Positions 1 to 5,943 of a DNA stretch of 10,114 bases are shown piece by piece (the stretch's first letter is position 1; the number at the start of each line of letters is the position of its first letter). The stretch comes from Gammaproteobacteria bacterium (GTDB taxonomy: Bacteria; Pseudomonadota; Gammaproteobacteria; BMS3Bbin11): contig JAUWVE010000049.1 in the NCBI GenBank assembly GCA_030617565.1, positions 1 to 10,114 of the forward strand, in the 5' to 3' direction. The position numbers and the translations under genes are program-made. The notes below the pieces were generated by a model, which ran no database searches, was not told the DNA's origin, and saw only the letters and a program-made list of their open reading frames with translations.

Positions 1-993
1 GGCGCAGGACAAATTCTCATGAAGGCCCACGGCATCGTTCCTGCTGATGGTGTAGTGCTGGCCGGTTCCGGACCGCTGCTGCTGTTACTGGCCTGGCAGT
101 ACCTGCATGCCGGCGTGAAGATGAAGGCGATACTTGATCTCACCCCTGTGCGTAATCACCTGCGTGCGCTGCCGCATCTGCCGCGCGCCCTGTTAGCGGG
201 TCATTACCTGATGAAAGGAATGAGCTACATGAAAGGCCTCAAACGGTCTGGCATCAGCACATTGCATAATGTTAGTGAGTTACAGGCAAAGGGTAAGAAT
301 CAGCTTGAGTCAATCCGCTTCGTCCACCAGGGCAGGCAACAAACCATCGAGACAGATCTGCTGCTGGTACATTTCGGGGTCATCCCTCACAGTCACTTGT
401 CCCGGGCCGCCGGTTGTCAGCAACACTGGGACAGCAGCCAGCAGTGCTGGCGTCCACAGCGGGATGACTGGGGTCAAAGTAGCATCGACGGTATCCTGAT
501 TGCCGGCGATGGCGCTGCTATCGGGGGTGCTCGCACGGCAGAACATGCCGGCCGGCTGGCAGCCTTGCAGGCCGTACATTTACTCGGTCGGATGGATTCC
601 CGTGAACGCAACCGTCTGGCCCGGAACGACAGGAAATGGATGCGTGATGAACTGCATATCCGACCTTTCCTGGAGGCCTTTTATCATATACCCGGCAAAC
701 TGCTCAGTGTGCCATACGATGAAACCATCGTTTGCCGCTGCGAGGAAGTTACGGCTGGCGAGATACGACAGGCCGTCGCCGACGGCCACAGTGACAGCAA
801 CCAGGTCAAGTTCCTGACTCGCTGCGGTATGGGGCCCTGCCAGGGTCGGCAGTGTGCCGATGCGGTCGCCCATATTGTTGCAGCTGCAGGCGGGCAAAGT
901 GTCGACCAGGGCGGTCAATATCGGGGACGCCCACCTGTAACGCCATTAACACTGGGTCAACTTGCCAGCCTGGTTCCCGAGGAAACAGAATGA
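1..993 (+). CDS. FAD/NAD(P)-type oxidase alpha subunit with BFD [2Fe-2S] domain, HcnB/OoxA-like (5' partial)
   Basis: The frame is open from base 1 and reads GAGQILMKAHGIVP before the first ATG at 19. That stretch matches the interior of this family, so the true start lies upstream and about 330 residues are visible. Residues 20-40 (counted from base 1) form a second Rossmann motif (VVLAGSGPLL). The FAD-contacting IAGDGAAIGG follows near residue 167. A C-terminal BFD-type [2Fe-2S] domain has CRC at 245-247 and C-GMGP-C at 275-280, with a further Cys at 285. The tail RPPVTPLTLGQLA is typical of HcnB, opine oxidase A and D-hydroxyproline dehydrogenase subunits. In these complexes the subunit passes electrons from the DAO subunit onward; a small ferredoxin subunit usually completes the trimer and would be expected upstream. 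The stop overlaps the next start (ATGA), indicating translational coupling. The family is clear, the substrate is not: glycine (cyanide), opines and hydroxyproline are all possible. Confidence 0.85.
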   Translation, partial: GAGQILMKAHGIVPADGVVLAGSGPLLLLLAWQYLHAGVKMKAILDLTPVRNHLRALPHLPRALLAGHYLMKGMSYMKGLKRSGISTLHNVSELQAKGKNQLESIRFVHQGRQQTIETDLLLVHFGVIPHSHLSRAAGCQQHWDSSQQCWRPQRDDWGQSSIDGILIAGDGAAIGGARTAEHAGRLAALQAVHLLGRMDSRERNRLARNDRKWMRDELHIRPFLEAFYHIPGKLLSVPYDETIVCRCEEVTAGEIRQAVADGHSDSNQVKFLTRCGMGPCQGRQCADAVAHIVAAAGGQSVDQGGQYRGRPPVTPLTLGQLASLVPEETE

Positions 994-2090
994 AGACCGA
1001 TGTCCTGATCATCGGCGGTGGCCTGATGGGGTTCTCAATTGCCCTGCAGCTGGCGAAACGTGGCACACGGTGCATCGTGCTGGATAAGGACAGTCCGGGG
1101 CGCCATGCTTCCGGCGTCAATGCCGGTGGTTTACGCCAGCTCAATCGAGACCCGGCTGAAATACCGTTATCGGTAGCCGCCGCAGAGATGTGGCATAACA
1201 TAGAGTCATTGCTGGATAGTGATTGTGATACCCATTTCCCCGGGCAGATTCGGATTGCGGAAAATGCAGAAGATATGCAGCAGCTGGAAGAACGTGCCGC
1301 GATGGTTCGTGCTATGGGTTTTGAGCATGAAGAGATTATAGGCCAGCAGGAATTATACCAACGGGTGCCGGCACTGGTTCCGCACTGCAAGGGCGGCCTG
1401 ATTTGCCGCAATGACGGTTACGGTCGCCCATTCCATGCACTCGATGCCTTTCGCCGCAAGGCATGTTCACTGGGTGTGGAATATCATGCCTCAGCACGGG
1501 TGGATGCGATAGAACGCAAAAGAAATAAATGGCGAGTGAGTACGCCGAAAGGTGAGTTCCGCGCACCGGTGCTGGTCAACTGCGCCGGCGCCTGGGCCGG
1601 ACGTGTTGCCAGCGCGCTGGGTGAGCCCGTGCCTATAAAAGCCGCTGCCCCGATGTTGATGATCACGGAACGTCTGCCTCGTTTCATTGAGCCGGTGATT
1701 GGTGCGGTGGGCCGCAAGCTCTCGTTCAAGCAGATGCAAAATGGCACTTTATTAATTGGTGGAGCCCATCTGGCGGAGCTGGATTTCGAACACCAGACCA
1801 CTGACATGGACTGGATGAAACTTGCCGTCAGTGCACGCGCGGTCATGGCCCTGTTTCCACAACTGGAAAATGTGCGCATCGTGCGTACCTGGGCAGGCAT
1901 CGAAGCCTTTATGCCGGATAATCTGCCTGTTATCAGCAGGAGCGGTACGTCACCCGATGCCTACCATGCCTTTGGTTTTTCTGCGCATGGTTTTCAGCTG
2001 TCTCCGGTAGTTGGAAAGATCATGTCACAGCTGATACTTGATGGTCAGGCGGAGTTACCTGTCGAGCCATTCAGTATTCAACGGTTCTGA
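990..2090 (+). CDS. DAO-family FAD-dependent amino acid oxidase/dehydrogenase beta subunit, HcnC/OoxB-like
   Basis: The product has 366 residues. The ATG at 990 is chosen because GAGGAA (979-984) lies 5 nt upstream and the protein then begins directly with the FAD-binding strand MKTDVLIIGGGLMG (GxGxxG at 9-14, acidic D32 at the end of strand 2). An open stretch back to 852 has no family resemblance. Further DAO-family marks are GRHASGVNAGGLRQ (37-50), VNCAGAWA in the middle, RTWAGIEAFMPDNLPVI near 300, and the C-terminal FAD loop GFSAHGFQLSPVVG (about 329-342). The family oxidises the C-N bond of glycine, sarcosine, D-amino acids or opines and hands electrons to FAD. The ATGA overlap with the upstream subunit supports a stoichiometric HcnBC-like complex. 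HcnC is usually somewhat longer, so an opine- or hydroxyproline-type oxidase fits at least as well as cyanide synthase. Confidence 0.88.
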   Translation: MKTDVLIIGGGLMGFSIALQLAKRGTRCIVLDKDSPGRHASGVNAGGLRQLNRDPAEIPLSVAAAEMWHNIESLLDSDCDTHFPGQIRIAENAEDMQQLEERAAMVRAMGFEHEEIIGQQELYQRVPALVPHCKGGLICRNDGYGRPFHALDAFRRKACSLGVEYHASARVDAIERKRNKWRVSTPKGEFRAPVLVNCAGAWAGRVASALGEPVPIKAAAPMLMITERLPRFIEPVIGAVGRKLSFKQMQNGTLLIGGAHLAELDFEHQTTDMDWMKLAVSARAVMALFPQLENVRIVRTWAGIEAFMPDNLPVISRSGTSPDAYHAFGFSAHGFQLSPVVGKIMSQLILDGQAELPVEPFSIQRF

Positions 2091-2108
2091 GATATCCGGA
2101 ATTAACAG

Positions 2109-2121
2109 GGCCAGCGTGGCC
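2109..2121 (+). other. Short hairpin after the oxidase genes
   Basis: GGCCA-GCG-TGGCC is a perfect 5-bp inverted repeat with a 3-nt loop, 18 bases after the oxidase stop codon. It lacks a downstream T run, so it is at most a weak or factor-assisted terminator. Confidence 0.25.
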
Positions 2122-2151
2122 TGACATATAACAATAGCTATGGGGTATATT
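2121..2151 (+). promoter_or_regulatory. Candidate sigma70 promoter for the ABC transporter genes
   Basis: CTGACA (2121-2126, five of six matches to the -35 consensus) and TATATT (2146-2151, five of six to the -10) are separated by 19 bp, longer than ideal. It sits in the 99-base gap before the ABC ATPase, which argues that the exporter is transcribed separately from the oxidase genes. This is pattern matching only. Confidence 0.3.
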
Positions 2152-2189
2152 AATGCCCACTGGTTACCTGCCACCGTGATGGAGGTCGT

Positions 2190-3110
2190 GTGGAGCCAAT
2201 CATTTCAATCAGAAACCTCAGCAAGACCTATGCGTCTGGTTTGTGTGCGCTTGGCAATATCAATCTGGATATTCATCAGGGAGAGATCTTTGCCCTGTTG
2301 GGCCCTAACGGAGCCGGTAAGACGACATTGATTAGTATTATCTGTGGCCTGGTGAACTCGGATGCAGGGACTATCAGGGTAGATGGCCACGATGTTCATG
2401 CAGATTACCGAAAAGTACGATCGTTAATTGGCCTGGTGCCACAGGAACTCGCTACAGCGACATTCGAGAGCGTCTGGTCAACGATGAACTTCAGTCGCGG
2501 TCTGTTTGGTAAAGCACCCAGCCCGGCGTATATAGAAAAAGTTTTGCGTGACCTGTCCCTGTGGGATAGAAGGGATTCCAGGATTATTGCCCTGTCCGGC
2601 GGCATGAAGCGCCGGGTGTTGATTGCCAAGGCGCTGGTGCACGAACCACAGATACTATTTCTTGATGAACCAACAGCGGGTGTTGATGTTGAACAGCGGC
2701 GTGATATGTGGGAAATGGTCAAAAAGCTGCGCAGTGAAGGCGTTACCATTATTTTGACAACACATTACATAGAAGAAGCCGAAGAGATGGCTGATCGTAT
2801 CGCTGTGATCAATGACGGAGAGATCAGGGTGGTGGAAGAAAAGTCTGTTCTGATGAATAAACTGGGTAAAAAACAGCTGACACTGACCCTGCAGCACCCC
2901 TTAACTCACATCCCATCTGAACTTGGCGAGTATTCACTAGAGATATTAGAAGATGGCAATGTACTGGTTTATACCTTTGATACACAGAAGGAACATACTG
3001 GAATCTCTGAATTACTGCGCCAGCTGGGTAAGCTGGGTATAGATTTTAAAGACCTGCACTCCAGTCAAAGTTCTCTCGAAGATATTTTCGTTAACCTGGT
3101 GAGGAAATAA
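2190..3110 (+). CDS. ABC-2 type exporter ATP-binding protein (YadG/CcmA-like)
   Basis: The protein has 306 residues and starts at GTG. GGAGG (2181-2185) lies 4 nt upstream and no other usual start codon exists between the in-frame stop at 2151 and this codon. All nucleotide-binding motifs are present: Walker A GPNGAGKT (38-45), Q-loop Q85, signature LSGGM (135-139), Walker B ILFLDE (155-160), D-loop AGVD (163-166) and switch H192. Residues from about 220 on form the variable C-terminal region seen in the YadG/NodI/drug-exporter subfamily of ABC-2 ATPases. It should dimerise and power the membrane partner encoded next, at 3328. The substrate cannot be told from sequence; drugs, lipids, polysaccharide and cell-envelope material are known for relatives. 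The stop codon TAA borrows its last base from the inserted element that begins at 3110, and the stop would have been the same without it. Confidence 0.93.
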   Translation: MEPIISIRNLSKTYASGLCALGNINLDIHQGEIFALLGPNGAGKTTLISIICGLVNSDAGTIRVDGHDVHADYRKVRSLIGLVPQELATATFESVWSTMNFSRGLFGKAPSPAYIEKVLRDLSLWDRRDSRIIALSGGMKRRVLIAKALVHEPQILFLDEPTAGVDVEQRRDMWEMVKKLRSEGVTIILTTHYIEEAEEMADRIAVINDGEIRVVEEKSVLMNKLGKKQLTLTLQHPLTHIPSELGEYSLEILEDGNVLVYTFDTQKEHTGISELLRQLGKLGIDFKDLHSSQSSLEDIFVNLVRK

Positions 3111-3138
3111 GGGCACCTCTATCAATCCATGAATACGC
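3110..3138 (+). repeat. Left terminal inverted repeat of the MITE-like element
   Basis: AGGGCACCTCT is the perfect outer 11 bp. After it, the left sequence (3121-3138) and the reverse complement of the right end share most positions through ATACGC with one gap, giving an imperfect repeat of about 29 bp. Confidence 0.7.
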
Positions 3139-3293
3139 ATCTTGAGCCCAAAAAATGTCATCTCTGCGTTAAGAAGCTTCGCAATAGCAAGCTATTACGA
3201 TGTATATGGACATACAAGTGCCGTGGTGACAGGATGTCATTGAACGGCCGTGCATTTCTTGCCTTGATATGACAATTTGTGAATCACAATCTG

Positions 3294-3321
3294 GCGTATC
3301 CAGAATTAACAGAGGTGCCCT
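3294..3321 (-). repeat. Right terminal inverted repeat of the MITE-like element
   Basis: It begins with GCGTAT and ends with AGAGGTGCCCT, the reverse complement of the left terminus. The embedded GAGGTG (3312-3317) lies 10 nt before the permease ATG and can act as its ribosome binding site. Confidence 0.7.
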
Positions 3322-3327
3322 TAACTC

Positions 3328-4089
3328 ATGAATTTCTATGCTATTCGTGCCATTTATGTTTTTGAGATGTCGCGTACCTGGCGTACCCTGATGGAGAGTA
3401 TAGCTTCACCCATTCTCACAACCTCCCTTTATTTTATTGTGTTTGGAGCAGCTATTGGCTCACGCATGGGAGACATTGATGGTATAGCCTATGCAGCGTT
3501 TATCATTCCCGGTTTGCTCATGCTGTCGCTATTGGGTGAGAGTATTTCCAACGCTTCCTTCGGTATCTATTTTCCAAAGTTCTCTGGCACGATCTATGAG
3601 GTGCTGTCGGCCCCGGTATCACCGCTCGAAGTCGTTATTGGTTATGTTGGTGCAGCTGCCTCAAAATCGATGATCATCGGCGCGTTGATTCTTCTAACGG
3701 CACGCTTGTTTGTGGATTACCAGATCATGCATCCGGCCTGGATGGTCAGTTTTTTGCTGTTGACGACGATTACATTTAGTTTGTTTGGTTTCATCATCGG
3801 CCTGTGGGCTGATGATTTTCAAAAATTACAGATTATTCCGATGATGGTGATTACACCGCTGACCTTTCTGGGAGGGGCCTTCTATTCCATCAACATGCTT
3901 CCAGATTTCTGGCAAAAAGTGACTTTGTTTAATCCGGTTGTGTATTTAATCAGCGGACTACGCTGGAGTTTTTATGGTGTAGCCGATGTTAATGTTGGTT
4001 TTAGCCTGGCTATGATTCTGGTGTTCATGCTGCTGTGTCTTGCGTTGGTGTGGTGGATATTTAAAACGGGATATCGGCTCAAGACCTGA
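3328..4089 (+). CDS. ABC-2 type transporter permease (YadH-like)
   Basis: The product has 253 residues and is very hydrophobic, with about six predicted membrane helices (roughly 23-43, 57-78, 105-127, 138-158, 167-190 and 224-245). The conserved ABC-2 stretch LTFLGGAFYSINMLP followed by NPVVYLISGLRW (about 173-212) is typical of the YadH/NodJ family. It should dimerise in the inner membrane and be driven by the ATPase encoded upstream. The only nearby ribosome binding site is GAGGTG inside the right end of the inserted element; before the insertion the GAGG at 3101-3104 would have served it at 9 nt. The gene is intact with no frameshift, so it has apparently remained under selection after the insertion. 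Substrate unknown. Confidence 0.92.
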   Translation: MNFYAIRAIYVFEMSRTWRTLMESIASPILTTSLYFIVFGAAIGSRMGDIDGIAYAAFIIPGLLMLSLLGESISNASFGIYFPKFSGTIYEVLSAPVSPLEVVIGYVGAAASKSMIIGALILLTARLFVDYQIMHPAWMVSFLLLTTITFSLFGFIIGLWADDFQKLQIIPMMVITPLTFLGGAFYSINMLPDFWQKVTLFNPVVYLISGLRWSFYGVADVNVGFSLAMILVFMLLCLALVWWIFKTGYRLKT

Positions 4090-4111
4090 GCTCCTGTGGG
4101 CGACAGGAGCT
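4089..4111 (+). terminator. Strong hairpin at the end of the ABC permease gene
   Basis: AGCTCCTGT-GGGCG-ACAGGAGCT is a perfect 9-bp stem with a 5-nt loop, beginning on the last base of the permease stop codon. No T run follows, so it may be a Rho-assisted terminator or a 3'-end mRNA stabiliser rather than a classic intrinsic terminator. Confidence 0.45.
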
Positions 4112-4162
4112 GTCTGCCAGGGCCCACAAATGAAACCTGATTTTATCCGCTACGGTCATGCT

Positions 4163-4191
4163 TTGAATCGGTGCTTCCATATCAATTTAAT
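4163..4191 (+). promoter_or_regulatory. Candidate sigma70 promoter for the ligand-gated channel gene
   Basis: TTGAAT (4163-4168) and TTTAAT (4186-4191) are spaced by exactly 17 bp, matching four and five of six consensus bases. It would give a 5' leader of about 120 nt before the ATG at 4317. Apart from the hairpin at 4089-4111, nothing else was recognised in the 227-base gap between the permease and the channel gene. Confidence 0.4.
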
Positions 4192-4316
4192 CTGAGGTTC
4201 ATTAACTATGATATTCATCTGTCTTATGGTTAATTTATAGGTGGGGTTCCGGGCAAGTTTTCGATAATATATAGTCTCCAGTACCTGATTCGATTTTCTT
4301 CAAAATAGTTTGGTTT

Positions 4317-5318
4317 ATGAATAAAATAAAGCTTTGCATTCTCCTGCTTGCCGTCATGTTACCGCTACAGTTTTCAGTCGCTGCCCAGACAGAGATGAGC
4401 CGGCCGATACAGGAAGAGGGCAAGCCGACGGAAATTCAGGTGCTGGGTGCAATCCTTGATGTCGATAAAATTGATAGTGCTGAGCAGAATTTTACTCTTA
4501 ACTTCTACATGATCTATCGCTGGCAGGATTCGTCTCTGGTGCATGACGGGCCGGGTGATGTCGTTCGCAACTTGTCCGAAATCTGGAACCCGCGGTTGAC
4601 GATAATGAATACCCAGCGACGCTGGGCAAATACCAAAGATGAGGTTGAAATTACCCCGCAGGGACAGGTGACCTATCGTCTGCATATATTCGGCAGTTTC
4701 TCGCAGCCGATGGACCTGCATGATTTCCCGCGTGATCACCATGTCTTTGAAGTACCGGTGGTCGCGGCAGGCTATCGTCAGGGGGACGTTGTTTTTACTC
4801 CACTCCAGGACAGTGATTCATTCATGGCGGAAAACCTGTCAGTAGCTGACTGGGAGGTTAGCAATATGCAGGCTGAGCCGCGCATGGTTGCGTTGGCTAA
4901 TGGCATAAAACTTCCAGGATTTGTTTTTAGTTTCGAAGGCAGACGTTTATTGCACCACTATGTGGTAAAAGCAATTATACCCCTGGTATTAATCGTGATG
5001 ATGTCGTGGGTTGTGTTCTGGATTGACCCGAAGAATGCAACGAACCAGTTAGGAGTTGCGGTCACCACCGTTTTGACATTGGTCGCCTATCACATAGCCC
5101 TGTCAGGGCGGCTACCTGTAATCCCTTATCTGACACAAATGGATAAATTTTTATTCAGTTCAACCCTGCTGGTCTTCCTGAGCTTGATTGAAGTAGTCGT
5201 CACTTCACATTTTGCCGCTACTGATCGATTAAGTATTGCCCGTCGAATTGACAGGACTGCAAGATGGTTTTTTCCCATTTTGTTCGGTGCGGCTATTTAT
5301 GGATCATTTATGGTTTGA
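4317..5318 (+). CDS. Prokaryotic pentameric ligand-gated ion channel (Cys-loop receptor superfamily, GLIC/ELIC-like)
   Basis: The protein has 333 residues. Residues 1-23 are a Sec signal peptide (hydrophobic core, VAAQ end), so the ligand domain should face the periplasm. The beta-rich domain (about 35-210) shows IYRWQD (67-71 region), IWNPRL (89-94) and FPRDHHVF (137-144), the last standing in for the Cys-loop, without cysteines. Four membrane helices follow: M1 214-236, M2 241-263, M3 277-300 and M4 311-332. The LPxxPY after M2 and IEVVV in M3 match bacterial members. Anchoring on LPxxPY gives M2 residues G2', T6', L9', A13' and I16'. The only Cys (7) is in the signal peptide. It should form a homopentameric pore opened by an unknown ligand. 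No clear Shine-Dalgarno precedes the ATG, but the signal peptide fixes the start. It is monocistronic by spacing. Confidence 0.92.
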   Translation: MNKIKLCILLLAVMLPLQFSVAAQTEMSRPIQEEGKPTEIQVLGAILDVDKIDSAEQNFTLNFYMIYRWQDSSLVHDGPGDVVRNLSEIWNPRLTIMNTQRRWANTKDEVEITPQGQVTYRLHIFGSFSQPMDLHDFPRDHHVFEVPVVAAGYRQGDVVFTPLQDSDSFMAENLSVADWEVSNMQAEPRMVALANGIKLPGFVFSFEGRRLLHHYVVKAIIPLVLIVMMSWVVFWIDPKNATNQLGVAVTTVLTLVAYHIALSGRLPVIPYLTQMDKFLFSSTLLVFLSLIEVVVTSHFAATDRLSIARRIDRTARWFFPILFGAAIYGSFMV

Positions 5319-5339
5319 GTTTCAAGTTTCAAGTTTCAA
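5319..5339 (+). repeat. Heptamer tandem repeat, GTTTCAA x3
   Basis: Three perfect copies of GTTTCAA start on the base after the channel stop codon, followed by a decayed copy GTCCTAA (5340-5346). A second small tandem pair, AGACGAA x2, lies at 5346-5359. These may be slippage-prone simple repeats; no function is evident. Confidence 0.75.
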
Positions 5340-5943
5340 GTCCTAAGACGAAAGACGAACACGGCCCGGGAATTCTTGGTAGTAGTTTTGAGATGGTTCA
5401 AATCGCATCTTCTGTGTTTACGTGATATTTTCTAACAAATGATGATGAATGGGACACAGCTTGTCTGCATTAAAATATGCCTACAGAAAACTTGATGAAT
5501 AGGGCGCTGCCTGCACCTGCTTTCTGAGAACAGGGCTGAATCTACTGTATGAAAAAACCTTTCCTGAACGTCAGAATCCGATACAGCATCGGCCGTGTAG
5601 CCGACGGTATTATTTATCGCAAAATCCTTCATTTTAGACGCTCGTAGAAGATCATATTATTGCTTATGTTGAAAGATGTTGCCTTTCTCATGCCGGCATT
5701 CATGACATTGGGGGCGGCAGTTGATTCCTGGGTACAGCTGCAAAGCCTGTTTGACATTGTGATGGCATTGTTTCTGAGTGTCTGACCAACGGTATGAAAA
5801 TGCTGACACGAAGTTTCATTGAGGCGCTAGACTATAATTATAAATAGAGATGCCCTATAGATTAAATAAATACTCCGGTTGTCTACCAATTACAGGTAGT
5901 CGTTCCAGAGGAAAAGAAGTTCACGTGTAGGTCGCATGTTTTG
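5340..5943 (+). other. Long intergenic region between the channel and GGDEF-EAL genes
   Basis: No convincing gene is seen in these 600 bases. Two adjacent small hairpins occur at 5578-5592 (CCGAT-ACAGC-ATCGG) and 5593-5607 (CCGT...ACGG), followed by an AT-rich stretch. Two short + strand frames exist, 5549-5647 (32 aa, basic, starts MKKPFLNVRIR) and 5666-5785 (39 aa, hydrophobic, starts MLKDVAFLMPAF), but neither has a good ribosome binding site. A perfect -10 box TATAAT (5833-5838) lies about 105 bases before the next gene without a good -35 partner, and could belong to an activator-dependent promoter for it. Confidence 0.4.

Larger units (their letters stand above)
3110..3321 (+). mobile_element. 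MITE-like non-autonomous element inserted between the ABC ATPase and permease genes
   Basis: The two ends are a perfect 11-bp inverted repeat: AGGGCACCTCT at 3110-3120 and AGAGGTGCCCT at 3311-3321. Imperfect pairing continues inward to ATACGC (3133-3138) and GCGTAT (3294-3299). TA flanks both sides (3108-3109 and 3322-3323), as a 2-bp target duplication would. The interior has no meaningful reading frame but holds small hairpins: GAAGCTTC (3173-3180), AATAGC-AA-GCTATT (3183-3196), TGACA-GGA-TGTCA (3227-3239) and TTGTGA-A-TCACAA (3277-3289). Size, ends and lack of coding fit a MITE moved by a TA-targeting transposase such as IS630/Tc1-mariner or the IS427 group of IS5; the family is inference. 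Removing the element plus one TA rejoins the two genes with a 3-nt gap. Confidence 0.75.

Noticed and set aside
852..989. Upstream extension of the DAO subunit
   Set aside because: It overlaps the BFD-domain gene in another frame, shows no family resemblance, and the ATG at 990 has a good ribosome binding site directly before the FAD-binding motif.
806..1411. 201-aa minus-strand frame
   Set aside because: It is the shadow of two well-supported + strand genes.
3110..3321. Reading the 212-bp gap as a structured regulatory RNA or attenuator
   Set aside because: Hairpins are present, but the matching inverted ends, flanking TA and clean restoration of the operon on removal are better explained by insertion.
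4235..4423. 62-aa minus-strand frame before the channel gene
   Set aside because: It overlaps the signal peptide region of the channel and has no family features.
5432..5632. 66-aa minus-strand frame in the long intergenic gap
   Set aside because: No ribosome binding site, odd composition in its second half, and no recognisable family.
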